Part shown: positions 1 through 10,293 of the stretch, piece by piece
Layout: every line of letters starts with the position of its first letter
How positions within the stretch are numbered: the first letter of the stretch is position 1
Translations under genes and position numbers: made by a program
Notes under the pieces: generated by a model
What the model saw: only the letters and a program-made list of their open reading frames with translations
Databases searched by the model: none
What the model was told of the DNA's origin: nothing
DNA from: Diatrype stigma
Taxonomy: Eukaryota > Ascomycota > Sordariomycetes > Xylariales > Diatrypaceae
Assembly: GCA_022225965.2 (NCBI GenBank)
Contig: JAKJXP020000092.1
Coordinates: forward strand, 62,001-126,000
Length of the DNA stretch: 64,000 nt
Reading direction: 5' to 3'

Positions 1-815
1 AATTGCAGACCGTGTTTCCAGGTTTGCAGGTTTCCAGTCTGCAGCTTGCAGTCTGCAGTGTAGAGTATGCACGAGAATGCAGTGGTGCTTATATGCGAGG
101 TGAAAGTACGGGGGTAGCGATGGGATTCATTCGCTCACCCAAGGGAAATCCAACTCCAAGGGGCATATCCAACTCATATCCAAGGGGAGGTCTTGAGCCG
201 CACCACGCCCCCAACGCTACCCAATGGACTTGTTAGTCTATTGGCCTTAGTCCCCGCTGAGATCCGCCGTCATCGTGCTTGGCACGTTCTAGACGCCCGA
301 ACCCAGATCGCAGGACGGTATGGGCGGGAACAAAACCACCTCTGCCTATCCCCCTTTTGCTACTCGTATTTCGCTTCTGTCATTTCCTTTCCTACCAATA
401 CGGCTTCTAGACTGAAGCTTCGTTCACCTTGGCTCAGCGGCGGCGCCACGGTCTGTTGCCCCCCTTGTCCGTTCCCTTCTTTGTGCGAATAGCTCCGGGT
501 CGAGCTCCTCTTTGTACCTAATTATACGTTCTCTTCTTTCCGTCCTGGCGACTTCCGTCCTGGCGACACCATTCACAGGGCCGCGCTGTGTGTGATTCAT
601 CCATTCATTTTTCTGCGGTATACTTTTCGATTTAATCCACTATAGGAAAGTTGGGACAAACCTCTTTGCCATAGTTGTCGTTCATTCAGCTACTGTTCTA
701 GAGGGAGATGTGCTATTGACATAATTTGCTTTCTTTTTCCCATCCTTGCTTCGGCTCTACTCAGTCGAGTTTCGCTCTTTTGTCCTTGTTGCACTCCCGT
801 TCGCTCGTTTGAAAA
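1..815. other. Left-edge intergenic region, promoter side of the GH76 gene
   Basis: No conserved reading frame was recognised. The first 60 bases hold several close copies of a TGCAG/TTTCCAG-like word. The last 150 bases before position 816 are pyrimidine-rich (TTTCTTTTTCCC, CTCTTTTGTCC), as is common just upstream of fungal start codons. Confidence 0.5.
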
Positions 816-2311
816 ATGCGTGTAGACCTGCGTCTCGCAGGCATCCTCAGTCTCTTCACCACTGCTATAAGCGCCATTGAAGTCGACTGGAGCGATGATG
901 GTATGTCGCCACACGAAAGAGAATTCCGTTCCCATCTTCCTGTTGCTAATGAGTCACCAGCGTCAATCAAAGAAGCCGCCAGCACGGTTGCATACGGGTT
1001 GATGAAGTACTACACCGGAAACAACACCGGAGATGTACCGGGCAATCTTCCCGACCCCTACTTCTGTGCGTGAGAGTCTGATTTAGCCACTCTGCTGTTT
1101 TGCTAACCTTCTTCGCAGGGTGGGAGGCCGGCGCTATGTTCGGGACTATGGTCGACTATTGGCTGTTTACAGGGGACGAGACGTACATCGATGTGACCTA
1201 TCAAGCGATATTGCACCAGGTGGGTGACGACGCAGACTTCATGCCGCAGAACCAGACAAGCACGCTGGGAAACGATGACCAAGGCTTCTGGACCATGTCA
1301 GCCATGATGGCGGTGGAGGCCAACTTCAAGAACCCGCCGGAAGGCGAGCCGCAGTGGCTCGCCCTGGTCCAGGCCGTGTTCAACGAGTACGTCGAGCGGT
1401 GGAGCGAGGAGAAGGTCTGCGGCGGCGGCCTGCGGTGGCAGATCTTCCCGTTTAACAACGGGTACAACTACAAGAACTCCATCTCGAACGGCTGCTTCTT
1501 CAATGTGGCATCGCGGCTGGCGCGGTACACGGGTAACGCGACGTACGGCGAATGGGCGGGCAAAATCTGGGACTGGATGGAGTCGCACGAATTCATCGAC
1601 GACCAGTACAACATCTATGACGGCGCCAACGTCAACAACGACTGCGGCAAGCACGACGCGGCGCAGTGGACGTACAACTCGGGCATCTTCCTCCAGGGCG
1701 CCGCCATGATGTACAACTTCACCGACGGCGACGCCAAGTGGCAGACACGCATCGAAGGCCTCCTGGGACGCACCGCCGACATCTTCTTCCAGGACAACAT
1801 AGCATTCGAGCCGGCGTGCGAGACCATTCGCGCCTGCAACAACGACCAGCAGACGTTCAAGGGCTACCTGATTCGGTGGCTTTCGTCAACAAGCCAGGTG
1901 GCGCCCTTCACCTACGACACCATCAACCCCCTGATCCGCGGCAGCGCCGAGGCCGCCGCCCAGCAATGCTCAGGGTCGGTCTCCTACCCGAGCTTCCGGG
2001 GTCTGCCCGGCACCGCCTGCGGCTACAGCTGGGCGCAGCGCGCCGAATTCGACGGCATTGTCGGCGTCGGCGAGCAGATGAACGCCCTCTCCGCCCTCCA
2101 GTACTCGCTCGTCCGCCGAGACACCCCCGGTCCCGTCACCGCCGACGCGGGTGGTACCTCGGTCGGCGACGTCAATGCCGGTGCGGAGACCGCGGGAAAG
2201 ATCCCCACCCTCCCCGCTATTACTATGGCCGACCGGCTCGCCGCCGGCTTCCTGACTTCCGGCGTTGCCTTGAGCGTCTTGGGCGGCTGCATATTCCTTA
2301 TGAAGGAATAA
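816..2311 (+). CDS. GPI-anchored GH76 endo-alpha-1,6-mannanase (Dcw1/Dfg5 family)
   Basis: Exons 816-1065 and 1119-2311 give 480 aa; the 53-nt intron has GTGCGT..GCAG ends and a GCTAAC branch site, and restores the family motif [14 protein letters not shown]. In the Dcw1/Dfg5 family this enzyme acts at the plasma membrane or wall and is thought to cut the GPI mannan core and cross-link GPI proteins to glucan. Seen in the sequence: an N-terminal signal peptide ending near AISA (residue 20), the catalytic Asp pair in GNDDQGFW (about residues 136-137), many N-glycosylation sequons, and a C-terminal hydrophobic segment ([13 protein letters not shown]) typical of a GPI signal. Length fits the family. 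ATG at 816 is the only start that keeps the signal peptide. Which paralogue it is cannot be told. Confidence 0.93.
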
Positions 2312-2317
2312 GGTGGG

Positions 2318-2350
2318 TGAGGAGAGAGAGAGAGTGTGTGTGTATGTGTG
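2318..2350. repeat. GA/GT microsatellite
   Basis: A run of GAGAGAGAGAG passes into GTGTGTGTGTATGTGTG just after the GH76 stop codon. It probably lies in the 3' UTR. Confidence 0.75.
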
Positions 2351-3066
2351 CACGATGGGATGGATGGGCAGATAGACAGACGGGCAGAGGAAGAAGCCGC
2401 GAGGAGCAAGGCTGGAAAAGAAAGTTCATGAAAGAAAGAGAGACAGTGGAGAGAGGGGGCAGAGAAGTTAAAAAGTAAACCCGAAGTCATAATTAGCCTC
2501 AGATACCAAACATAAAATTCCGTGCAAAGCCAAGACAAAGAGAGATTCCTAACTCCATTTGACGGATTGTAGGAGAGATACCTAGGGTGATCTCATGAAG
2601 GATACCTTCTTGTACATTGTTATTGGGCTTTTCTTTTTCTTTTCTTTTCGTTCTTTTTTCTGCTTTTGCTGCTTTTGATGTTGGACGGACGACTGTGAGA
2701 GTTGAATAAACAAAGTGAAAGCATGCAAAACCCCATTTGCGCTTGTCATGATTCAGTCAATTGGTTATATAGGGGGCTAAGGGACATAGCGAGTGATTTT
2801 TCGGAGATAGAGAGGGCAATGGAGGGAGGCTTGGCTTTGATTTCTCTTCTTCTTTTGGCGAGGTCGGAACCGAGCCGCCGTCTCATTGGTCTTGACATGT
2901 TATATAGACAGATATATGTACATGTATTGTCCAGACCATCGGTATAAGGTGCGTAATCGTACAAAAGTCCAGTTTGAGTTCACCCCCGTATAACCCCCTA
3001 TAGACCAGTTGCTGAGCCCCATACATACTATGCCTGATGCATGTATGCACACGCTCGCTCACGCAA

Positions 3067-3089
3067 CTACCTAGGTAGCTAGGTAGTTA
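3067..3089. repeat. CTACCTAGGTAG palindrome with partial second copy
   Basis: Perfect 12-bp palindrome at 3067-3078, followed at once by a second GCTAGGTAG. It belongs to the CCTAGGTA-type intergenic motif family described in the findings. Confidence 0.7.
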
Positions 3090-3201
3090 TCCGTGTTCGA
3101 CGAAAAGCCCCCTCCCGCTTTTTGGAATCTACCTATCTACCAACCTACCAAGTACCTAATCGTGTGGTAATGGTGGTGGTAGGTAAGTGCTACTAGGTAG
3201 C

Positions 3202-4308
3202 TTATTCATGATCCGCCTCTAGTTTTTTCGCCTCCGCCCTCCGGGCCTCGACCTCCTCCTCCTCCTTCGCCAGCCTCTTGGCCTCCTCGCGGAGCTTCCT
3301 CTTGGTGCTCTCGCTGGGGCCCTCGAAGAACAGGCGGACGACGGCGCCGACCTCGCCGTCCATCTTCTTGGTCTCGCGGGTGCCGGGGATGGCGGCGGCG
3401 GTCTCGCGCACGGCGTCCAGGACGGCGCGGGCGGCCTCGGGCGACGCCTGCTGGCCCGCCCGCTTCTTCCGCGCCAGCATCACCTCCACCGTCATGCCCT
3501 TGTTGAGGAACTCGCGCATCCGCCGCAGCTTGTGGCCCAGGTCGTGCGGCCCGATCGTCCAGTTCACCTCCAGCTCCTTGGTGTTGACCGACCGCTGCCG
3601 CGCCAGCCGCTTCGCCTCCGCCAGCGCCGCCGCCGCCTTCGCCTTGTCGATGATGCGGCAGATGGCCGCCGGCGGGCCGGGCAGCTTCGGCGTCTGCGTC
3701 GCGGCGGGAGCGTCGGGATCTGAAGCCTCTGTCGCCGAGGCGCGGGTGGGGGTGGGGTCGGATACGGGAATGCCCGTCTCCGGATCCAGCTCGACGGCGA
3801 CGGCCTCCCCCTCGATCATCGGCGGCGGCGCTACCATCTCCAGCATGACGATCGAAAGGTCCAGCTGCTGCAGCACCTCGCTGGTCAACATCGGCTCCGA
3901 CAGCGACTGGTCCTCCTGCACGATCCGCACCCACATGTACGGGATCTGGTCGTTGGTCGGGTGCTGGTTCTTCAGCCATGCCGGTTTGGCGCCGCCTTTG
4001 CCGCCGCCGCCCTTGCCGCCGCCTTTGCTGCCGCCTTTGCCGCCGCTGTCGCTTTTATTCCACCATGCCCGGAGCGGGGCGGTGGTCGTCAGCGAGCGCG
4101 CTCCTGCTGGTGATGATGGTGGCGGCGGTAGTGGTGATGTGGTGAAGATCGCGGAGGAGTAGGTCGGGGTGGTGGTGGTTGTCGCTCGCCGTTTGCTGCG
4201 GTGGTGAAGGAGAGAAGCGGCAGGATTATTGCTCGCGGGGCTGCTTGAGAACTGGCGGAGCTGGCGCAGTGCTCGCGCAGGCGAAGCTGCGCAGGAAGTG
4301 TGCCGCAT
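3202..4308 (-). CDS. AIM23: Mitochondrial translation initiation factor IF-3
   Basis: Single exon, 368 aa. IF3 binds the small mitoribosomal subunit and helps start-codon selection. The first 40 residues are rich in Arg, Ser and Ala with no acidic residue (MRHTSCAASPARALRQLRQF), which fits a matrix-targeting presequence. A Gly/Lys low-complexity linker (about residues 89-108) precedes the IF3 N-domain (about 118-220, starting NDQIPYMWVRIVQED). The C-domain is at about 244-335, with the KELEVNWTIGPHDLGHKLRR signature, and the tail is charged. A Pro/Ala-rich stretch (about 160-210) interrupts the N-domain. Such divergence is usual in fungal Aim23-type IF3. It is divergently transcribed from IMP1, another mitochondrial gene. 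The symbol follows the yeast orthologue by inference. Confidence 0.88.
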   Translation of the reverse strand: MRHTSCAASPARALRQLRQFSSSPASNNPAASLLHHRSKRRATTTTTPTYSSAIFTTSPLPPPPSSPAGARSLTTTAPLRAWWNKSDSGGKGGSKGGGKGGGGKGGAKPAWLKNQHPTNDQIPYMWVRIVQEDQSLSEPMLTSEVLQQLDLSIVMLEMVAPPPMIEGEAVAVELDPETGIPVSDPTPTRASATEASDPDAPAATQTPKLPGPPAAICRIIDKAKAAAALAEAKRLARQRSVNTKELEVNWTIGPHDLGHKLRRMREFLNKGMTVEVMLARKKRAGQQASPEAARAVLDAVRETAAAIPGTRETKKMDGEVGAVVRLFFEGPSESTKRKLREEAKRLAKEEEEVEARRAEAKKLEADHE

Positions 4309-5042
4309 TATTTTTATGTTGTCTTATGAACTTGAGCACCTTGCGCGGTTGGTCAATTGGGCTTCGACTTCGATCAGGGGTTGACACGGGACAATGCTGT
4401 GTGCTGTGTGCTGTGACGTCGTCCTGCCCTGAATATTTTCCGGAGACGCTAAAGTGGGAGGGAGCTTGGACGAGCTTCCAGGGCTTGCGCTGACTGGTTC
4501 GTGCAATCACCACGATCTATGTAGGTACATACATGTATGTATGCTTTAAGTAGCAGGATGGGTAGGGCTGGTAGGGGTAGTGAAGTTCCTGGGGACTTGG
4601 ACTCGGTGAGCAGCCAATCATAGCCGCCATACGATAGAATTCCTGATCTGAGCATACTATCGTACATACAGTGCCGTACCTACATACGTGGGGTTCTCTC
4701 ACCACCGAAGCATCGCATCGTTCTCGGACAACCGGTTGAGCCGGACATTCAATCGGTCGACAGCTCTCATTCAAGCCAGGCACCATCCATACCTATCATG
4801 TGGCACGGGTAGGTAGGTATAACAACAACTAAGCTGCAGGTGTACAAGAAGGAATAGCCCCATCCTCGACTGCACCCGGGACCTACACAAACTACAGAGC
4901 AGTGCTATAGCTCTCCTCTTTATCCAACAACCCCACCCCACCTAACTACCTAATTACCCCTTACTTTTCCACCCCCCTTTTTTCTTCTTCTTTTCCCTCT
5001 CCCACCGAAAGAAAAGAAAAACAAAGAAAAACAAAGAAAAAC
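4309..5042. promoter_or_regulatory. Shared divergent promoter region of mtIF3 and IMP1
   Basis: 734 bp between two start codons facing away from each other. The IMP1 side becomes strongly pyrimidine-rich from about 4912 to 5005, then switches to an A-rich tandem repeat at 5013-5042. TACATACATGTATGTATG-like words lie near 4525-4545. No reading frame of interest. Confidence 0.55.
5013..5042 (+). repeat. Tandem decamer AAAGAAAAAC x3 abutting the IMP1 start codon
   Basis: Three perfect 10-bp copies at 5013-5022, 5023-5032 and 5033-5042. The last base is directly followed by the ATG at 5043, so the array must form the end of the IMP1 5' leader. Confidence 0.9.
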
Positions 5043-5785
5043 ATGCCAACAGCAGGCCTCCTAGGCCACCCCTTCCGCGTGCTCCTCTGGACGGCCAAGG
5101 GCGCGGCCCTGCTGCACGTGGCCTTCACGCACGGGTACAGCGCGGCGCCGGGCTGGGGCCCGTCGATGCTGCCGACCTTCCTGGTCGACGGGCAGTGGTT
5201 CGCCGTGGACCGGGGGGCGCGGCGCGGCCGCGGCGTCGCCGTCGGCGACTGCGTGCTCTACGCCATCCCTGTCGTGGGCGCTGCCGAGAGGAGGTACGTG
5301 CGGTGCCCGCCTTCTTCGCATAGCTAACTCTATATCTCCCCTCTTATGCCACCGAAATATAGGGGGTGGGGGAGGGGCAGGCGGAATGGCCCACCCACCG
5401 AATGAAAAAACGGACTGATTGATACTGACTTGTTGGGGAATAAAGGCTGCGAGGAGACGAGGGCGTCAAGCGCGTCGTAGGCCTAGCCGGCGACTACGTG
5501 CTGCTCAACTCGCCCGACTCCGGGAGCGAGAAGATGATGCAGATCCCGCCGGGCCACTGCTACATCACGGGCGACAACCTGCCCTGGTCGCGCGACAGCC
5601 GCGACTTCGGCCCGCTGCCCATGGCTCTCATCAAGGGCAAGGTGACCCACACGATTCTGAGAGAAGGCTGGTGGCCGCCCAGCTGGTTCACCAGGGTGAA
5701 GAACGCGCTGGAGCCGGTCCCCGCCGACGCGGCGGCGGATCCGTCAGCGCCTCCACGGCCGCCGCCCCAGTCGACTCGGGAATGA
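5043..5785 (+). CDS. IMP1: Mitochondrial inner membrane protease subunit 1
   Basis: Exons 5043-5293 and 5446-5785 give 196 aa. The 152-nt intron starts GTACGT and ends AAAG. Imp1 is a type-I signal peptidase-like Ser/Lys protease on the intermembrane-space side of the inner membrane; in yeast it removes sorting signals from Cox2 and other substrates. The catalytic Ser41 lies in WGPSMLPT and the general-base Lys92 in GDEGVKRVVGLAGD. The family signature GHCYITGDNLPWSRDSR is followed by FGPLPMALIKGK. A short N-terminal hydrophobic stretch (about residues 10-28) would be the anchor. The Ser-Met dyad context and the NLPWSRDSR box fit Imp1 rather than Imp2. The Ala/Pro-rich tail (last 25 residues) is not conserved. 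Confidence 0.93.
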
Positions 5786-6421
5786 GGGAAAGTGGGAGAA
5801 AGCATCGATCTGGTTTCAGGAGTAAAGGGGCTATCGATAAGTGTTACAACTGCGTCCATGCTATGATTGTATCACGATATGAATATGGCGGACATCAGGC
5901 GTTGGTTGGGTGGTTTCGAACGGATGATGTATATATACGACGTATGGATGGTGCTGGGATATCCTCTTTACGGCTAGACACACAATCTAATTACATAAAT
6001 GTCAATGCTAAAACAAGTCTCAGAAGAGAGCGGTTTGCCTATTAAGCTGATCTATGTCGAGGCACGCAGAACCGCACTTCTCTTTCTTTTCGTGGCTGAT
6101 GCGGCCAGTGTATGAAGAGATCCTTTGCTCTCCTCCCAATTCCTCAGTTGCAAGCATGAGGAAACCCACATTAGCTTGCGTGAACAAAACCCTCGGCTGG
6201 AGTGTTCAATCATCCGCTGGGGGAATGCACCAGTGTCTAAAAAGACCAAAAGTAATGTACCAAAGGATGCAGCTGTTCCGCCGTAATACATATGCCAGCT
6301 TATATAAATACGCCTCGAACACCCCGCCAGGCCACCATATCCCATGGATGCTAGAGGAAAAAAACCGAAACATGCTTAAAAACAAGGAGATTCGACAGTC
6401 CCCGGATGGCACCCGGTTGTA
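5786..6421. other. Convergent intergenic region between IMP1 and VAC8
   Basis: 3' flanks of two convergent genes. AT-rich words such as TGTATATATACGACG (5929-5943) are present. Nothing else recognised. Confidence 0.5.
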
Positions 6422-8543
6422 TCACCCTTCGATGTGGGTCTTGGACACACCTTGGCCAAGCAATTCGAGGCAGCGTTGGGCAAGGTTAATAACCTCACCC
6501 TCGTCATCTTCCTCAAACTCGTTATCGGATTCGACTTGCCGGTTCGCGATTTGCCGGATCATTCCGACAACCTCGTCCGACTTCCCAATGAGCCCAATCA
6601 AGGTCTTGTCTTCAGACTCGAGAAGCTGCAGGAGCGTCCAGATGGCGATGTGTTGGAAAGTGGCGTCTCCACTGGCTAGGAATCGGCTGAGATACCCGTG
6701 GATGCCTCCATTCGGGTCCAACCAATCCTGGATGAAAATAGAGTAATCACCCACTAACCACCTGTTAGCTTCCCATTTATGATACGTAGAAAAGATGGGA
6801 GTATACTATACCTTTCGACGATAGGTTGCCGAGCGCTGCCGCACTGTTGCCCTGAACCTCGATACTCGGGGAATGCGTGAGGGGAATGAGAACGTCGAAG
6901 ACACCCAGGTTGAGGAGATGCGCCTTGAGGTCATCAGACAGCGCCAGAACGGCAATAGCAGCCGTCATTTCTGATTGTACAGTGACTGGGACTTCCAACA
7001 CCAACTGCTTGCATTTTTGTACCGCGCCAGCCTCTAGTACTAAAGCCTTGTTCCTATCAGAGCTTGCAGCAAGATTTCGGAGGGTAGAGATAGCATGACA
7101 CTGGATCTCTTCGTTATCTGTCGTGCCTAGAAGGTCGACCAGAGGCTTGAGAAACCCGGCCTCAATAATCGGGGACTCGTTCAGGGGGTGGATAGAGATG
7201 TTTCGTATGCAAGCGACGGCGGAAAGGATGAGCGGGAGATACGAAGATTGGAGGAGCCGTAGTAGAGGGTTGAGACCACCGGCTCGGACGATATCTAGCT
7301 GATATTTTTCGTCCGATGCCAAGTTTCGAAGTGCTAGTGCAGCCTGGCACTGTACCTTGGGAGAGGAGGAATCCATAAGGTTTACCAAGGACTGTACCAG
7401 CTTCGGTTCGGAGGATGCAAGCTTTCGGCGGTTGTTGGCATCTACGGCAATATTGCTCAAGGCGGTTGTGCAGTAATATTGGACATCGACGTCGGGTGAG
7501 GAAAGGAGCTGGACCAGCACTGGAATGGCGCCAGCATTGACAAGCTGTTGTCGATTTTCATCTGAATTTAACGTTAGGTTTTTGAAGCCGCGAGGATTAG
7601 GAGGGTACTAAAGCACATACCTGAGTGTGTCATGTTGAGCAAAGCTCCAGTGGCATTTCGTTGAACTCTCATGTCTCTTGATTTCGCCAGCCGGGTTAGC
7701 GGACCCAATGCTCCTGATCTTGCAATCTTGGCCTTGTTCTCTTCATGCGTGGCCAAGTTGGTGATGCATCCCACGGCATTACACTGCACCTCAACATTGG
7801 TGGAGAGCATTTGGCGGATAAGGGGTGTCAACCCTCCCAGTTGAACAATCAGGACCTTGTTCTCAGCTGTCCACATGTCAGTACTAGGTGTGAGGGGAAC
7901 TACATCAAACTAAGACGTACTGTTGACGGCTAGATTGCCTAATGCGGCGCTGGCGGCTCTTTGGACCTCGATGTCGGGGCTCTGGAGAAGGAAGAGGATT
8001 GGCTCTAGGGTGTCTCGATCGACCTCACGAACATCTAATGCAAGTCAGTTTAGGGAAGGCAAAAACAGGCGCCCGGAGCTGGGGCCGTATGGGCAGGCCA
8101 TCCACAAATGACGTTATATCATCCATCAGCACAAGCAGCTACTCCATCCACGTACCTCTTTCCGTGATCTCGGCAAATGTCAAACTTGCACTCCTCTGCA
8201 AATCGATGTTGTCGGAGAAGACGAGGGTGCTAAGCGCTCGAAGGGGCTCGCCGGAAAAGAAATCGGTCTCGCCCCGCTGGTATGAGGTCAGTTCCCGGTC
8301 CTGTCCAGGTAGTGGAGGATGTGTAAATTATCAACTGACATTCTCGAGATACTGGAGGAGATCGGCGACGGCTTCTCGTTCGCTATCTGCTAGCACTGGC
8401 TCGTAAAGTGCATCGCGAGATTTCCCTGTACGAATTCTAAGCATCTATCGTTTGACGACATCTTCGGTATGAGGAGTCGCGTGTGGGGTGGAGATGTGCA
8501 TACCTCCGCAACATGACTGGCAGACTGACAGACAGGCACCCAT
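6422..8543 (-). CDS. VAC8: Vacuolar armadillo-repeat protein Vac8
   Basis: Seven exons, 562 aa: 8504-8543, 8340-8425, 8156-8276, 7921-8034, 7621-7866, 6812-7561, 6422-6753. Vac8 is a vacuole-membrane adaptor for vacuole inheritance, nucleus-vacuole junctions, vacuole fusion and Atg13-linked selective autophagy. The 40-nt first exon encodes [13 protein letters not shown]: Gly2 for N-myristoylation and Cys4, 8, 11 and 12 for palmitoylation. The rest is a nearly continuous array of armadillo repeats (e.g. [44 protein letters not shown]). The tail has an acidic patch [12 protein letters not shown]. All splice phases close the frame. Intron 2 (8277-8339) uses a GTCAGT donor. Length matches the family. 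Confidence is high. Confidence 0.95.
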
Positions 8544-9350
8544 TGCTAAGGCCGGATCTTAGAAGTATGACTGAGGGTATTCTGTCGCCGCCGTTTAGTG
8601 TCGGGTTGTCCGATCACGTCGTCGTCCACTTGGCAGCGTTCAAGGGTCGAAGAGACGATGAGGATGGATGAATAAAGCAACAGCCGCGAAGAAGTTTGTC
8701 GGTCAGCAATAGATTGTCGAGACCGAGTCGCTCACGGCCGATGACGACGTCGATGAGACAGAGGATGGACGCAACAAAATAGCAGTGGTAGAGGGATCCT
8801 TGAAGGCACAATACAAGCTCGGTACCAAGCTTGCTTGCTGCTTGCCAAGTTGTAGTGCCGGAATCTCCTGCCTGCCCTTGCCACTCCGGTGTATGATGGA
8901 TGGATGGAGGATGGGTGGATGGATGGCGGGACGGGGCAGAGGTGATTCTGAAGCGGACCGGCTACCTGCAGAGGACAGCGACGAATGATTCGTTGTGATG
9001 TAAGTTGTAGTGAGGGTTGAAACTGAGGGATGCAGTTGGGTGTGCATCCGGATGTGGTTGAACAAGGAAAAAGGATAAAAGTGGATGTTGCGATTGATTG
9101 TTTACGGAGGAGACCCGTCGTCGTCTGTCAGGCGTGGTGGTGGTGGCAGCGGTGTTCGTGCAGTCGTCGTGGCCGTGGTCGTGGTCGTGGTAGGGAATCC
9201 AGTAGTTCAGCAGTAGGTGCAGTAGGAGCAGTGCTAGTCACAGACTCACAGGGACCTGCCTCCCTGAAAACAGAGGCTAAAGGAAGGCGGGTATACATAC
9301 AGTATGACGGCTGGAGTTTACGTATGTGGTAGTGGGAAACAGCGAACCTT
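8544..9350. promoter_or_regulatory. Upstream region of VAC8
   Basis: No conserved gene. GGAT/GGATGG-type tandem repeats at about 8891-8932 and a GT/GGT-rich tract with GGCCGTGGTCGTGGTCGTGG at about 9170-9191. On the VAC8 strand these read as C/A-rich CCAT and CCACGAC repeats, as expected of a leader or promoter. Confidence 0.45.
8891..8932. repeat. GATG/GGAT simple repeat
   Basis: Imperfect tandem run of GATGGATGGATGG, AGGATGGGTGG and ATGGATGG units upstream of VAC8. Confidence 0.7.
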
Positions 9351-10283
9351 CAAGGCTTAGGCTACGCGGGTATACATAATGTGCGCTGCATTATATACTT
9401 CAAACCCTGGGAATATATGTACCCGATATGTACATGTGGATCGTGCTTCAGGCTCAGAGTCCCCATACCAGCACCACCGGTACATTATGCCCAGAATATG
9501 TACATATCATGAGAAGTATATGTAGCTGTGCCAGAATAGAAACATCAGGTACACATGTATGCAAGGCTTGTTACTAAAGAGGTATAGTTGGTACCTACAG
9601 ATAAAGAAAGCTTCGAAACATGAACATATAAAACCACCATTATGTTGTAATAGAATCAAGTCATGTCCATCAACGAACATGAGATATCCCTGTTTTTACA
9701 GCTGCAGGTGTGGGTTGAATGTAAGGATTGAATTCAATATCAAAACATTTTAACTCATCAATCAAGATCTAATGCCTACTCCCTTGTCAGTACGTCGCAG
9801 TAGGTAGGTATAGGTATTATCTAGACGGGCAAACGGGCATGTTGGCCGATGTTAGCAATCACCTGCTTAGGATTACATACCTATAGACTTTGGTATGCGG
9901 AACACAACTTCAAAACTATGTGCGTCCATTCCTATTCATCGTCATCCCGCTTCATCGGTGCTCAGTCTATAGTTGCGGTCTGATGTCACTCATTTCAAGG
10001 ACAGCACAGTCCAAAGAAATATGCCTAGGTATCTACCTACCTACGCTTATTACGCATATACGCAAAGGAGGGCCGAGGCAGGGGGTAGGTATATGGTTTA
10101 GCACTTACCCAATTCGAAGTATATACACCTAGCATCCTAATTGTCAACAGGAAGCAACGCACTCATTATTGGTTCCCTTATGGCCAACCAATCTTGCCTG
10201 GGTCCGACTCGTAAGTATAGTGTCATTGTTATATTTTCCGTCCTTGGATCAGCTTCTAGGCTTTTTGTACGAGCAGCAGGAAG

Positions 10284-10293
10284 TACCTAGGTA
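10284..10293. repeat. TACCTAGGTA palindrome
   Basis: Perfect 10-bp palindrome in the gene-poor region. The same word recurs at 14927-14936, 32395-32404 and 34858-34867. Confidence 0.6.

Larger units (their letters stand above)
2312..3201. other. Convergent intergenic region between GH76 and mtIF3
   Basis: Holds the 3' flanks of both genes. A (GA)n/(GT)n microsatellite lies at about 2320-2350, directly after the GH76 stop codon. A 12-bp perfect palindrome CTACCTAGGTAG is at 3067-3078, within a run of CTAGGTAG/ACCTACC words that continues to about 3200. No gene seen. Confidence 0.5.
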
